A DNA stretch of 64,000 nt from Paeniglutamicibacter terrestris (GTDB lineage: Bacteria; Actinomycetota; Actinomycetes; Actinomycetales; Micrococcaceae): positions 1 to 64,000 of the forward strand of contig NZ_JAAWVT010000011.1 in NCBI RefSeq assembly GCF_012271785.1, given 5' to 3'. Position numbers and translations under genes: made by a program. The notes beneath the pieces were generated by a model. It was not told the origin of the DNA. It did no database searches and saw only the letters and a list, made by a program, of their open reading frames with translations. Of the stretch, positions 46,941 to 56,561 are shown piece after piece. Numbering within the stretch: position 1 is the stretch's first letter; each line of letters begins with the position of its first letter.

Positions 46941-49643
46941 TCAGTGGCGCATTGCCCGTCTAGCCGAATCGGTACGTTGCTCCGGATTACCCAGCCAAAG
47001 TTCGGCCGAGAGCACCGTGGTTCCCGAGGCCGTGGCCATGACCGGATTGATTTCCAGTAGCGACAGCTCCGGATGATTATCCTTCAGCGTTGCTACCCGA
47101 TTGAGCAGGTCTTCCAGCGCATGAAGATCCACTCCCGGCAGTCCCTGATAACCACGTAATCTAGCCGCCGCACGCGGGGCTGCCACCAGGTCGGCGACGT
47201 CGATGTTGGTCAGCGGCGGCACCCCGTGAGCCCAGTCATCGAGCAAGTTCACCGCATCCCCGGCCAGCCCGAAGGACACCACCGGGCCCAGCAGCGGATC
47301 CTCCACTGCCCTGATTACGCAGCCCTGTCCGGCCGCTGCCATGGACTGCACCTCAAGGTCACCGGCGGCATAGGAGGCAAGGACCTCGCGCATGTGGGTG
47401 ATGTTTGAGCGCAGCGAGGCTTCGTCGGTGATGTTCAGCCGCACCCCACCTAAATCGAGGCGGTGACGCAGGTGTTCATCGCGGGCCTTGAGCGCAACCG
47501 GGAATCCCAGCCGGTTGGCGGCCGCCACCGCCTCATCGGCGGTATCAAAGCGCACCGATTGAAGCACATCAATTCCGTAGTGGCCCAGTAAGACAGCGGC
47601 CTTGGCCTTGGAAAGGCGCAACAGCTCTACACCGCGCAGGGTGCTGAGCTCGGCTTCGATGAAGTCGGCGGCTGCCGCCGGGTTAATGCCGCCCGGTTCA
47701 ATCACCTCGCCCTGCTCCCGCGAACGCCAGGTGGCATAGCGCACCACGGCGGCCAGCGCATTTACCGCCACCCCGGGGCTGGAGTAACAGGGCAGTCCAT
47801 AGGCTTTGCCCATCTCATCCATGCCGGCAACAAGTACGCCATCTACTTGGTTGCTTGGATCGATGATGCCGGGGAAGACCGCCACCACGGTTTTGCCCGT
47901 AGCGGCTGCCACATCGCGGAGACATGTGGCCAGCACTCCGGTGCTCAATCCGGGTGTGGGCATCAAGGACACGATGGCGCAGTGCACCAGGGCACTAGAT
48001 AGTGCCCCGGAGAGCGTGGTGGATAAGAGTTCCAGGGCCCGAATCTGGCCGCCCTCGAGTTCAAGCTCGCTCTCGGCGGCCACCACCTCAAGCTGATTTT
48101 GCTCGGCAGCATCTGCCAGCACCGAGGCCAGAGCGGCCGAGTTGGAAACGATCGCCAGTCCGTTGCCCCGCGGAAGAGGCTGGGCGGTGACCAGCTGGGC
48201 GATCTCCATGAGTTCCTCATTGGTGCGCACCCGAATCACCCCGGATTGACGCAGCATCGCATCCACTGCGGCTGTTGGCGCCTGGGTGGTGCGTACCGCG
48301 TGCCCCGGCGGCAGCCGCAGCCCCATGACATCGGATTTAGCCACAATGACGGGTTTGGAGTGCGAAAGTCTTCTGGCGATACGGGAGAATTTGCGGGGGT
48401 TGCCGAAGGATTCGAGGTAGAGGCCGACGGCGCTGGTGGCCGGGTCATCCTCCCAGAACTGCATGGCGTCATTGCCCGAGACATCCGCGCGATTGCCCGC
48501 CGAGACGATCGAGGACAGACCCACCTCGCGGCGAACCGATGCCGCGTACAGCAGCACGCCGATGGCCGCCGATTGGCTGAAGATCCCCAGCGTGCCGCGC
48601 TTGGGCATCCCCGGTGCCACCGAGGCGTTAAGCCCGATGCTGGGATCGGTATTTACCAGGCCCAACGAGGCCGGTCCCACCACGCGCATGCCGTTGGCCC
48701 GGGCCAGTCGCACCAGTTCGCGCTGACGCGCTAGTCCAACCTCGCCGTCCTTCTCAAAACCACCGGTGACGATCAGTAGCCCCTTGGCCCCCACCGCCGC
48801 GCATTCGCTAATGATCGACGTGATCTGATCCTGTGGCACGGCGATCACCGCTAAATCGATGGGTCCGGGGATTTCGCTCACCGAGGCGTAACTGGGGTTC
48901 CCGCCCAATTCGAAGGCCTGCGGATTAACGCCGTAGACCGGCCCGGTAAATCCACCCTCAATAATGTTGTGCAGCAGGGTGTGCCCGATGGCTCCCCATT
49001 CGCGGCTGGCGCCAATGACGGCGATGGAGGCCGGAGCGAGCATACTGGCCAACGATTTGGCTTCGGCGCGGTGTTCGCGCGATTCCATCACGGCGCGGGA
49101 CTTTTCGGTCGGGTCAATGGAGAATTCGAGCATCACCACGCCCTCGTCGAAGTGGCGTTTAACCGCGTATCCGGCCTCGGCAAAAACCGTGAGCATCTTT
49201 CGGTTCTCCGGCAGGACTTCCGCGGAGAAGCGTTCTATGTCATTTTCACGGGCCGCCGCCGCCAAATGTTCGAGCAGGATTGAGCCAACACCCATGCCCT
49301 GGTAGGCATCGGAAATGTTGAAGGCAACCTCCGCGTCGGTGGGGTCATCAAGCCGGTCATAACGACCTACCCCGATGATGTCATCCCCGCGGGTGACCAC
49401 AAAGGCGACCCGGTCCACATGGTTCACCTCGGTGAAGCGTTTGAGCTCTTTAGCCGTCAGTGAGGATTTGTACGTAAAATAGCGCATGTAGACCGAGGAC
49501 TCGGATTGTCCTCGATGCATTTTTTGCAAATTGTCGGCGTCGCCGGGTTGAATCGGACGTAGATGTGCCGTAGAACCGTTGCGCAGGACAACGTCTGCTT
49601 CCCAATGGGACGGATATTCACCGGGTTTACGACCATCCACCAT
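46941..49643 (-). CDS. GNAT-acyl-CoA synthetase-like protein acetyltransferase (Pat type)
   Basis: A 900-residue protein of two parts. An N-terminal GNAT domain (about 15-175) has the acetyl-CoA-binding YQGMGVGSILLEHL. It is fused to an ADP-forming acyl-CoA synthetase-like region: a CoA-binding Rossmann domain (ASIAVIGASREWGAIGH), a ligase domain with SAGNRADV and an ATP-grasp domain near the C-terminus. The histidine of true synthetases (the SHTG motif) is missing; the matching segment reads HAVRTTQAP. That suggests a regulatory, non-catalytic synthetase part, as in Pat enzymes that acetylate metabolic proteins. GNAT-first order is known in actinobacteria. The mRNA may be leaderless. Confidence 0.88.
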   Translation of the reverse strand: MVDGRKPGEYPSHWEADVVLRNGSTAHLRPIQPGDADNLQKMHRGQSESSVYMRYFTYKSSLTAKELKRFTEVNHVDRVAFVVTRGDDIIGVGRYDRLDDPTDAEVAFNISDAYQGMGVGSILLEHLAAAARENDIERFSAEVLPENRKMLTVFAEAGYAVKRHFDEGVVMLEFSIDPTEKSRAVMESREHRAEAKSLASMLAPASIAVIGASREWGAIGHTLLHNIIEGGFTGPVYGVNPQAFELGGNPSYASVSEIPGPIDLAVIAVPQDQITSIISECAAVGAKGLLIVTGGFEKDGEVGLARQRELVRLARANGMRVVGPASLGLVNTDPSIGLNASVAPGMPKRGTLGIFSQSAAIGVLLYAASVRREVGLSSIVSAGNRADVSGNDAMQFWEDDPATSAVGLYLESFGNPRKFSRIARRLSHSKPVIVAKSDVMGLRLPPGHAVRTTQAPTAAVDAMLRQSGVIRVRTNEELMEIAQLVTAQPLPRGNGLAIVSNSAALASVLADAAEQNQLEVVAAESELELEGGQIRALELLSTTLSGALSSALVHCAIVSLMPTPGLSTGVLATCLRDVAAATGKTVVAVFPGIIDPSNQVDGVLVAGMDEMGKAYGLPCYSSPGVAVNALAAVVRYATWRSREQGEVIEPGGINPAAAADFIEAELSTLRGVELLRLSKAKAAVLLGHYGIDVLQSVRFDTADEAVAAANRLGFPVALKARDEHLRHRLDLGGVRLNITDEASLRSNITHMREVLASYAAGDLEVQSMAAAGQGCVIRAVEDPLLGPVVSFGLAGDAVNLLDDWAHGVPPLTNIDVADLVAAPRAAARLRGYQGLPGVDLHALEDLLNRVATLKDNHPELSLLEINPVMATASGTTVLSAELWLGNPEQRTDSARRAMRH

Positions 49644-49649
49644 AGGCTT

Positions 49650-49655
49650 AGCCTA
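49650..49655 (-). promoter_or_regulatory. -10 box of a leaderless Pat-type transcript
   Basis: TAGGCT on the minus strand is followed by 6 nt and the ATG at 49643. No ribosome site is available in those 6 nt. Confidence 0.5.
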
Positions 49656-49768
49656 GCGGTCGCCGTCGCATGAGCACTTGAATCGACGCGCCGGACCGGC
49701 CGCTACTACCGAAAAAGGTTCTTACCCAAGGACCGAGATCAGTATCAAATCGAGGATTTACACCCAAT

Positions 49769-52429
49769 ATGGCGCGCAAAAAGCCCGAAGCACTACCCGC
49801 GGATTTCGTGGAGCACATTGTAGATATCGATGTGACCACCGAAATGGAGGGCTCCTTCCTGGAGTATGCCTACTCGGTGATTTACTCCCGCGCCCTGCCC
49901 GATGCCCGTGACGGGTTAAAGCCGGTGCAGCGACGCATCTTGTACATGATGAGTGAGATGGGTCTGCGCCCGGAGAAGGGACACGTCAAAAGCGCGCGCG
50001 TGGTCGGCGAGGTCATGGGTAAATTGCACCCGCACGGCGACACCGCCATTTATGATGCGATGGTGCGCATGAGTCAGGGCTTCGCGCTGCGCCTGCCACT
50101 GATCGATGGACACGGAAACTTCGGCTCGCTGGACGATGGACCGGCCGCCCCGCGCTATACCGAGGCGCGGCTTGGCGCATCCGCCGTGGCCATGACGGCG
50201 AACCTTGACGAAGACGTTGTGGACTTCGTTCCGAACTACGACAATCAATTCATGCAGCCCTCGGTGCTCCCGGCGGCGTTCCCGAACCTGTTGGTCAACG
50301 GCACCACCGGCATTGCCGTGGGTATGGCCACCAACATGGCACCACACAACCTTGGCGAGGTCATTGCCGCGGCCCTGCACCTGATTGCCGACCCGGATGC
50401 CGATCTGGCGTCCATCATGAAGTTCATCCCCGGCCCCGATATGCCCACCGGCGGCAAAATTGTTGGCCTTGACGGCATCCGCGATGCCTACCGCACCGGA
50501 CGCGGCACCTTCAAGACCCGCGCGAAGGTGGAGCTGGAACAGATCACCGCACGCCGCGCCGGTCTGGTGGTCACCGAGCTGCCCTACATGGTCGGCCCGG
50601 AAAAGGTCATCGAGAAGATCAAGGACGCGGTTAACGCCAAAAAACTCACCGGCATCGCCGACGTGGTTGATTTAACCGACCGCAACCACGGCCTGCGTCT
50701 GGTGATCGAGCTGAAAAATGGCTTTAACCCCAACGCGGTGCTGGCCCAGCTGTTTAAGTTCACCCCGATGGAGGATTCCTTCGGCATCAACAACGTGGCC
50801 TTGGTCGAGGGTCAACCACGCACCATGGGATTGCTGGAACTGCTCACCGTCTATGTGGATCACCGCCTGCTGGTGGTGCGACGACGGACCGAACACCGGC
50901 TGGCGAAGAAGCTTGACCGATTGCATCTGGTGGAGGGTCTGCTGATCGCCATCGTCGACATCGACGAGGTCATCGCCATCATCCGCTCCTCCGAGGAGAC
51001 GGCCCAGGCTCGCGAACGACTCATGGCCATCTACGACCTCTCCGAGTTGCAGGCCAACCACATCCTTGAGCTGCGGCTGCGCCAGCTGACTAAGTTCTCC
51101 CGGTTGGAATTGGAAAAGGAAGCCGCGGAACTACAGGGGGCGATCGAGGAGCTGCGCGCCATCCTCGAGTCCGATACCCTGCTACGCGAAGTGGTCTCCG
51201 GCGAGCTGCGGGCGATGAGCGAACAATTCGCCACCCCGCGCCGCACCATCTTGCTGGAATCCGAATCTGGCGCCCCCCTGAAGGGCACTTCCATGCCCGC
51301 CGCGGTGGGAACCGGTAAGGCAGCGCCGATGAGTCTGGAAATCGCCGATGAGCCGTGCCGCGTGCTGCTCTCAGCCTCCGGGCAGGTGGCCCGCTCCTCC
51401 TCCACCGACGTTTTGGAGGCCGCCGGCGCCAGAGTCAAGCACGACGTGCTCGCCTCAACACTGCGCACCACCGCCCGCGCGGAAATTGGCGGCATTACCT
51501 CCAGCGGACGCATGCTGCGGTTGCAGGTAGTTGACCTACCACTCCTACCGCCAGCCAACGGCTTCCCGCTGCTGGCCGGCGGCGTAAAAATAGACGAATT
51601 CGCCCAACTGGCCAAGGGCGAAAAGATGATTGCCCTCGTCCCGCTGGATGCCGTGGTGGCCCTGGGAACGGCCAACGGCGTGGTGAAGCGGCTGAGCCCG
51701 GACTACCCGCTGAACCGCGATGAGTGGGAAGCCATCACGCTCAAGGACAAGGACAAAGTGGTGGGCGCAGCGGTGGCCGGGGATGATGCGGATTTGGTCT
51801 TCGCCACGCGCGGGGCACAACTCTTGCGATTTGCCGCCTCCGCCGTCCGCCCGCAGGGACGCACCGCCGGTGGCATGGCGGGCATCAAATTGGGTGCCGA
51901 TGACTCGGTCATCTTCTTCGGTGTGGTTGAAGCGGCCGCTCAGGCACCGGTGTTCGTTTCGATCGCTACGGGTTCCAATACCCTGCCGGGCACCGCCTCA
52001 CACTCGGTCAAAGTGACAGATTTTGCGGAATACCCTGCCAAGGGTAGGGCCACCGGAGGCGTGCGTGCGCACCGCTTCCTCAAGGGTGAGGACCACCTGG
52101 AGCTCGCCTTTGCCGGTGCCGGGCCGGCGCGAGCCTCGTCGTCCGCCGGTGTGGTGCGGGCGCTGCCCACCGAGTATGCCAAGCGTGATGGTTCGGGGGT
52201 TCCGTTGGCTCAGGGCATTGACCTTTTGGGCGGTTCCCCGGATACCGGGGCCGTACCCGAGGCCGCAGTGGCGGGGGCGGGGGCAGAGCAACTGCCCGCA
52301 CCGAGCAGTACAACTCGTGCGCCGCTGGTTCGCCCCGAGGTCGATACGCTACCGTTTGCCGATTCAGGTGTGGTCGAGGTTGAACCTGCCCGCCGGGTAG
52401 TCATTCAGGACTCGCTGCTGGAGGACTAA
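49769..52429 (+). CDS. parC: DNA topoisomerase IV subunit A
   Basis: An 886-residue type IIA topoisomerase subunit that decatenates chromosomes with ParE. The breakage-reunion domain (about 30-490) has the quinolone region [17 protein letters not shown] and the catalytic Tyr in [10 protein letters not shown]. The C-terminal domain lacks the GyrA box with its Gln-rich QRRGGKG-type motif and has diverged repeats, supporting ParC over GyrA. The partner parE is at 60.9 kb on the other strand, separated by the cyd block. GAGGA is about 14 nt upstream of the ATG, so the start is fairly but not fully sure. Confidence 0.88.
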   Translation: MARKKPEALPADFVEHIVDIDVTTEMEGSFLEYAYSVIYSRALPDARDGLKPVQRRILYMMSEMGLRPEKGHVKSARVVGEVMGKLHPHGDTAIYDAMVRMSQGFALRLPLIDGHGNFGSLDDGPAAPRYTEARLGASAVAMTANLDEDVVDFVPNYDNQFMQPSVLPAAFPNLLVNGTTGIAVGMATNMAPHNLGEVIAAALHLIADPDADLASIMKFIPGPDMPTGGKIVGLDGIRDAYRTGRGTFKTRAKVELEQITARRAGLVVTELPYMVGPEKVIEKIKDAVNAKKLTGIADVVDLTDRNHGLRLVIELKNGFNPNAVLAQLFKFTPMEDSFGINNVALVEGQPRTMGLLELLTVYVDHRLLVVRRRTEHRLAKKLDRLHLVEGLLIAIVDIDEVIAIIRSSEETAQARERLMAIYDLSELQANHILELRLRQLTKFSRLELEKEAAELQGAIEELRAILESDTLLREVVSGELRAMSEQFATPRRTILLESESGAPLKGTSMPAAVGTGKAAPMSLEIADEPCRVLLSASGQVARSSSTDVLEAAGARVKHDVLASTLRTTARAEIGGITSSGRMLRLQVVDLPLLPPANGFPLLAGGVKIDEFAQLAKGEKMIALVPLDAVVALGTANGVVKRLSPDYPLNRDEWEAITLKDKDKVVGAAVAGDDADLVFATRGAQLLRFAASAVRPQGRTAGGMAGIKLGADDSVIFFGVVEAAAQAPVFVSIATGSNTLPGTASHSVKVTDFAEYPAKGRATGGVRAHRFLKGEDHLELAFAGAGPARASSSAGVVRALPTEYAKRDGSGVPLAQGIDLLGGSPDTGAVPEAAVAGAGAEQLPAPSSTTRAPLVRPEVDTLPFADSGVVEVEPARRVVIQDSLLED

Positions 52430-52456
52430 CACCAACCACGGGCACCAGCCATCACC

Positions 52457-52498
52457 AGCGCCGCCTCCGTTCCTGCTTCAGGGGACGGAGGCGGCGCT
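52457..52498 (+). terminator. Terminator after parC
   Basis: AGCGCCGCCTCCGT (52457-52470) pairs perfectly with ACGGAGGCGGCGCT (52485-52498), with a TCC/GGG extension inside. The sequence after it is TACGTT, so the U-tract is poor. Confidence 0.75.
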
Positions 52499-52571
52499 TA
52501 CGTTCTGGGTGCCGGGTCCCGCTCATATCATCATGAAGTGCATGATTCTTCCCCGACGAAAGAGGTTTGGC

Positions 52572-53090
52572 ATGCCGGAAAGAACCTGGTTATCCCTCGG
52601 GATCGCCGTAGCCGTTCTGGCCCTGGTCACGTTCATCGGATGGTCGTCAACACGCCGGCCGAACAGGGACAAGAAGCTCAAGGAGGCGATCCGACAGCCG
52701 AAAATCGTTGCGATCATCGGATGGGTGGTGCTGTTGCTCGGACTGTTGTTCGTCCTCGTCCCTTCGTCAAGCGAGGTGGAATCCGGCGACGCCCTGCCGA
52801 TGCAGATCTGCGGATTCGTCTTGTTCCTAGTCGGATCGTTCCTGGTGTTCATCTACGCCAATTGGTATCTCATCATTCGGGAAGATGAAGTCGAACTCCG
52901 CACGGCCTTCCGCTATGTCCGAACGATCCGATATCACGACGTCGAGCGCTACCTCTACGTGCGTCGAGGGATCCAGCCCTCGCTCAAGGTGTGGAGCATT
53001 CACGGTGTGGTGATCGAACTGAACCCCAGGACCTTCGATGTGACTCCGATCGTGGCCGCCCTCGAAGCCCGCAACGCCGCCGGCACGTAG
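52572..53090 (+). CDS. Small membrane protein with PH-like C-terminal domain
   Basis: A 172-residue protein with three hydrophobic helices (about 8-25, 45-65 and 80-100). The last 70 residues are beta-rich (REDEVELRTAFRYVRTIRYHDVERYLYVRR), recalling bacterial PH-like domains. Function unknown. Arg codons here are often CGA, CGG, AGG or AGA and Ser often TCG, unlike the CGC/CGT-rich neighbours, so it may have been acquired. ATG 52572 follows AAAGAGG. A hairpin follows the gene. Confidence 0.65.
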   Translation: MPERTWLSLGIAVAVLALVTFIGWSSTRRPNRDKKLKEAIRQPKIVAIIGWVVLLLGLLFVLVPSSSEVESGDALPMQICGFVLFLVGSFLVFIYANWYLIIREDEVELRTAFRYVRTIRYHDVERYLYVRRGIQPSLKVWSIHGVVIELNPRTFDVTPIVAALEARNAAGT

Positions 53091-53105
53091 TCGCGTGAAA
53101 GGACA

Positions 53106-53138
53106 GGTGCCGCGGGCTTCACCCGGGTCATCGGCACC
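53106..53138. terminator. Hairpin between the membrane gene and cydDC
   Basis: GGTGCCG (53106-53112) pairs with CGGCACC (53132-53138), with a CGGG/CCCG stem inside. It sits between convergent genes and could end transcription on either strand; no U-tract is seen. Confidence 0.45.
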
Positions 53139-53159
53139 GTGCACGAGGGGAGTCGAGAA

Positions 53160-56100
53160 TCAAACCCCCACCGGCACCCGAGTCTTCAGCTCGTCTAGGT
53201 CCACGACGTGATCTGCCAGGGCCGCGACGGCAGCATCGTGGGTGACAACCACTACCGCGCAGTCGCGCAGTGCCCCGCGCAGGTCCGCCATCAATTCGAC
53301 GGCTTCGTCGGCGCCGAGGTGGGCGGTCGGCTCATCGAGCAGGAGCACCTTGGACCGGGCGAGAAGGGCGCGAGCCACGGCAAGGCGTTGGCGCTGTCCG
53401 CCCGAGAGATGGTGACCTCCCGAGCCGATGCGTTCATCCAGCCCGCCGGGCAGGGTCGTGAGCCACTGTGCCAGACCGATCTGTTCCAGCACCTTTTGCA
53501 GTTCACCGTCGGTGGGCTGGTCCTCGAGTTCACGACCCAACCCGAGGTTGGAACGGACCGAGGAGTCAAAGAGGTGGGCCTCCTGCGGGCACCAGGTCAC
53601 CGCCGCTATATCGGCCGCGGTGGCATCGACCCATTGGCCAGCGCCGTGCCTGACTTGCAGGCTGCCGGACAACGGTGCCAGGGCCCCGAGGAAGGTGGCG
53701 AGCATCGTGGATTTCCCCGAACCCGAGGGACCGGTCAGTCCCAGCCAGCTTCCGGATGCTACTTCCACATTTGCGTTCTCGAAGACCGGCGCCCCCGGTT
53801 CCCAACCGGCACTGGCATCGAGCAGGCGGATGCCCATCCGGGCAGCCGGGACACCGGCAGGTGCGGCCTCGGGCGGTGCTTCGGCATCATCGTCGCAGGC
53901 TACGGGTGCCTGTTCCGAGAGGTTGCCCCACACGCGCCGGAGCACGTCGTTTAGCTGCGGCAGTTGCTGCACCGAGGCGGCCGTGTTCGCGATGGGCTCG
54001 CCTAGGGCCAACAACAGCAGGCCGGCAACCGCCGCTGCCTCTGCACCGCTGCCCACCAGCCCCACGGCCAGCACGGCCGCCGCCGAGGAGAGCAGCACCG
54101 CCGATGCCTGGGCCAGTGAGGCACCGCGGGCCGCGGCCCGCAGCGATCCCGTGGCCCGAGCATCGGCGGCGGAAAACTCCGCCAAGGCGCGTTCGGTGGC
54201 CGCGTTGGCACGCAGGTCCCCGGCCGCACGCAGCAGCGTGGGCACCCGGGCTCCCAGCCACATGCGGTGCTTGCTGGTTTCCACGGTGCTCTGCTTTTCC
54301 ACCGCAAGTACCGCCAGCGGCAACAGCAGGAAGGCGGTGAGACCCAGCCCGAGCGCCAGCGGCAGTGCATCGGGGGCCCAGAAGCCGATCCCTATGGTGA
54401 CGGCCAGCCAGGTGGCGATTCCTGCCACCGGCGGAACCAAGACCCGGGGCACGGCGTCGCGCACCTCATCAACTTCGGCGATCAGGTGGCCCAGAGCGGC
54501 ACCGGAGCGGGTGAGCCGGCCCCAGCCGTGGGGTTGGGCGACCAGTGCGTCCCAGAGTCGCTGGCGCAGGTTCGAAGCGAAGCCCAGCACCGCGTCATGC
54601 ACCCGCACTTGCTCCGCGTAACGCAGGACCGCGCGTCCGATGCCGAAGGCGCGCACCCCCACTATGGCGACCATCAGGTGCAGCATCGGGGGTTGGTGGC
54701 TGGCGGTGACAATCAGCCAGCCGGAGACCCCGGTCAGCCCGGCGCCGAAGATCGCTGCGGCCGCCGCCAGCAGTAGTCCTGGCAGCATGCCGCGGCGGAA
54801 CCACGGCATCGAACCCAGCAAACGCCAGTGAGCAGCACGCCGGTTATCCGCCACCGCAAGGGTCTTAGCGGGTGAAAGTGGTGCGGGCGCAGCTTCTGCG
54901 TGAGCGGCATCAGGGAGCGTGCTCTTCTCATCTGCAACAGCGAGGTAGAGGTTCTCAGCAGGCGACTCGCTGAGCTCTGGGCGCAGCATGGCGGCCAGGT
55001 CGCGGTCGTGGGAGGCCACCAGCAGCGCGCACTGTGGGCGCAGGCCTGTCATGGCCACGCGGATACGCTGGGCGGAGTTCGCATCGAGGTGTGCCGTCGG
55101 TTCATCGGCCAGCACCAGGTTGATCCGTGGATTGGCGGCCACCGCTGCCAGGGCCCGGGCCACGGCGATGCGGCGCAGCTCCCCGGGGCTGCAGTCCATC
55201 AGGTTTCGGGCCGCCAGATGCGTGATGTTCGCATCCTTCAGCACCTTCTGGAGGGTGGCCTCGGTCAGTGCCGCACCCGCATGCAGGCGGATTTCCGCTG
55301 CGACGGTGGCCTCGGTGAACCTCGGGTGTTGGGAGATGAACACGGTGCGCGCCGGATCCAGTTGGATACTTCCGGCGACTTCTGCCCCCGATTCAAGCAG
55401 CCCGAGCACGGCATGCAAAAGGGTGGTTTTCCCGCTGCCGCTGGCGGCATCCAGCACAAACACCGAGCCAACTGACAGTTCTAGGTTCAGGTCCTTGAGA
55501 ACCGCGTCGGTACGTCCGGCATGCCGGACCGAAACATTCTCCAAAACCAAGGCTGCGGGGGAAGCTGCCGGTGCCAGAGCAGTGGTGCAGGGCGCCACAA
55601 AAGTGCCCGAGTTGATGAAACCCTCCGTGCGTTGCAGCGCCTCAACTCCATCCTCGGAGGCATGGAATGCTGCACCCAGGGCACGCAGCGGCAGGTAGCA
55701 TTCCGGGGCGAGGATCAGCGCGAGCAGCCCTGCTTCCAGACCCATATGCCCGTAGACCAGGCGCACGCCGATAAACACCGCGACCACCGCCACGGAGATC
55801 GTGGCAATCAGTTCCAGGGCCAGACCAGAGAGGAAGGCGGTGCGCAGCGTTTTCATGCTGGATTCGCGGTAGTCCTCGGAGACCTTGGCCAGGGCACGGC
55901 CCTTTCCCTTGGCTCGGCGGAGACCGATCAGGGCTGGCAGTCCCTGCGCCAATTCCAGCAGGTGGTTCGAGATCCTATCCATCCCGGCGGCCGCCGCCTT
56001 GATGCGGTCCTGAGTGTGCAGTCCGATCAGGATCATGAAGACCGGGATCAACGGCACCGTGAGCACCACAATGAGCGCCGATACCCAGTCGGCCAGCAGG

Positions 56101-56537
56101 ATCCGCACCCCGATGACAATCGGGATCACGAGGGTAGCGACCAATGCCGGAAGGTACTTGGTGTAGTAGTTATCCAGCCCGTCCAACCCACGGCTGGCCA
56201 GGGCGGCCAGTGCCCCCTGGCCCGGGTCCGTCCCGGAAACCCTGCCGCGCAGGCCCGTGGCCAGAAGTTTGGAGCGCAGTTGCTCCTTGGCACCGAGCCC
56301 GGCGCGGTGCGCGGCAAATTCGGTGCCCCACACCGCGCCGGCCCGCAGCAGGGTGCCTATCAGGCCCAGCACCAGCAGGCGCTGGAGATCCAGCTCCCCG
56401 CCGGCCGCGAGTTGGCTGATGCCCGTAGCTAGGGCATCGGCGATGAGCACCAGGCCTACTGCCTTGAGTGCGGCGAGGCCGCAGAGCAGGGCCAGAACTA
56501 TGCGGGAACCTGTGCCTGCGGGAAGTATGGGTTTCAC
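53160..56537 (-). CDS. cydDC: Fused CydD-CydC ABC exporter (thiol reductant, for cytochrome bd assembly)
   Basis: A 1125-residue fusion of two ABC exporter halves that are separate CydD and CydC in E. coli. The order is TMD (about 10-310), ABC (about 330-540), TMD (about 580-860) and ABC (about 910-1110). The second ABC domain is canonical (GLTGPSGSGKST, LSGGQRQRLAVARAL, LLLDEPTAHL). The first is altered: Walker A reads AASGSGKT (364-371), with Ala for the first Gly, and the signature is CSPGE (449-453). Such exporters move cysteine/glutathione-type reductants needed for cytochrome bd maturation. It begins 24 nt after cydB in one operon. Confidence 0.92.
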   Translation of the reverse strand: MKPILPAGTGSRIVLALLCGLAALKAVGLVLIADALATGISQLAAGGELDLQRLLVLGLIGTLLRAGAVWGTEFAAHRAGLGAKEQLRSKLLATGLRGRVSGTDPGQGALAALASRGLDGLDNYYTKYLPALVATLVIPIVIGVRILLADWVSALIVVLTVPLIPVFMILIGLHTQDRIKAAAAGMDRISNHLLELAQGLPALIGLRRAKGKGRALAKVSEDYRESSMKTLRTAFLSGLALELIATISVAVVAVFIGVRLVYGHMGLEAGLLALILAPECYLPLRALGAAFHASEDGVEALQRTEGFINSGTFVAPCTTALAPAASPAALVLENVSVRHAGRTDAVLKDLNLELSVGSVFVLDAASGSGKTTLLHAVLGLLESGAEVAGSIQLDPARTVFISQHPRFTEATVAAEIRLHAGAALTEATLQKVLKDANITHLAARNLMDCSPGELRRIAVARALAAVAANPRINLVLADEPTAHLDANSAQRIRVAMTGLRPQCALLVASHDRDLAAMLRPELSESPAENLYLAVADEKSTLPDAAHAEAAPAPLSPAKTLAVADNRRAAHWRLLGSMPWFRRGMLPGLLLAAAAAIFGAGLTGVSGWLIVTASHQPPMLHLMVAIVGVRAFGIGRAVLRYAEQVRVHDAVLGFASNLRQRLWDALVAQPHGWGRLTRSGAALGHLIAEVDEVRDAVPRVLVPPVAGIATWLAVTIGIGFWAPDALPLALGLGLTAFLLLPLAVLAVEKQSTVETSKHRMWLGARVPTLLRAAGDLRANAATERALAEFSAADARATGSLRAAARGASLAQASAVLLSSAAAVLAVGLVGSGAEAAAVAGLLLLALGEPIANTAASVQQLPQLNDVLRRVWGNLSEQAPVACDDDAEAPPEAAPAGVPAARMGIRLLDASAGWEPGAPVFENANVEVASGSWLGLTGPSGSGKSTMLATFLGALAPLSGSLQVRHGAGQWVDATAADIAAVTWCPQEAHLFDSSVRSNLGLGRELEDQPTDGELQKVLEQIGLAQWLTTLPGGLDERIGSGGHHLSGGQRQRLAVARALLARSKVLLLDEPTAHLGADEAVELMADLRGALRDCAVVVVTHDAAVAALADHVVDLDELKTRVPVGV

Positions 56538-56561
56538 GGTGCGGTTTTCTCCTGGCCTGGG

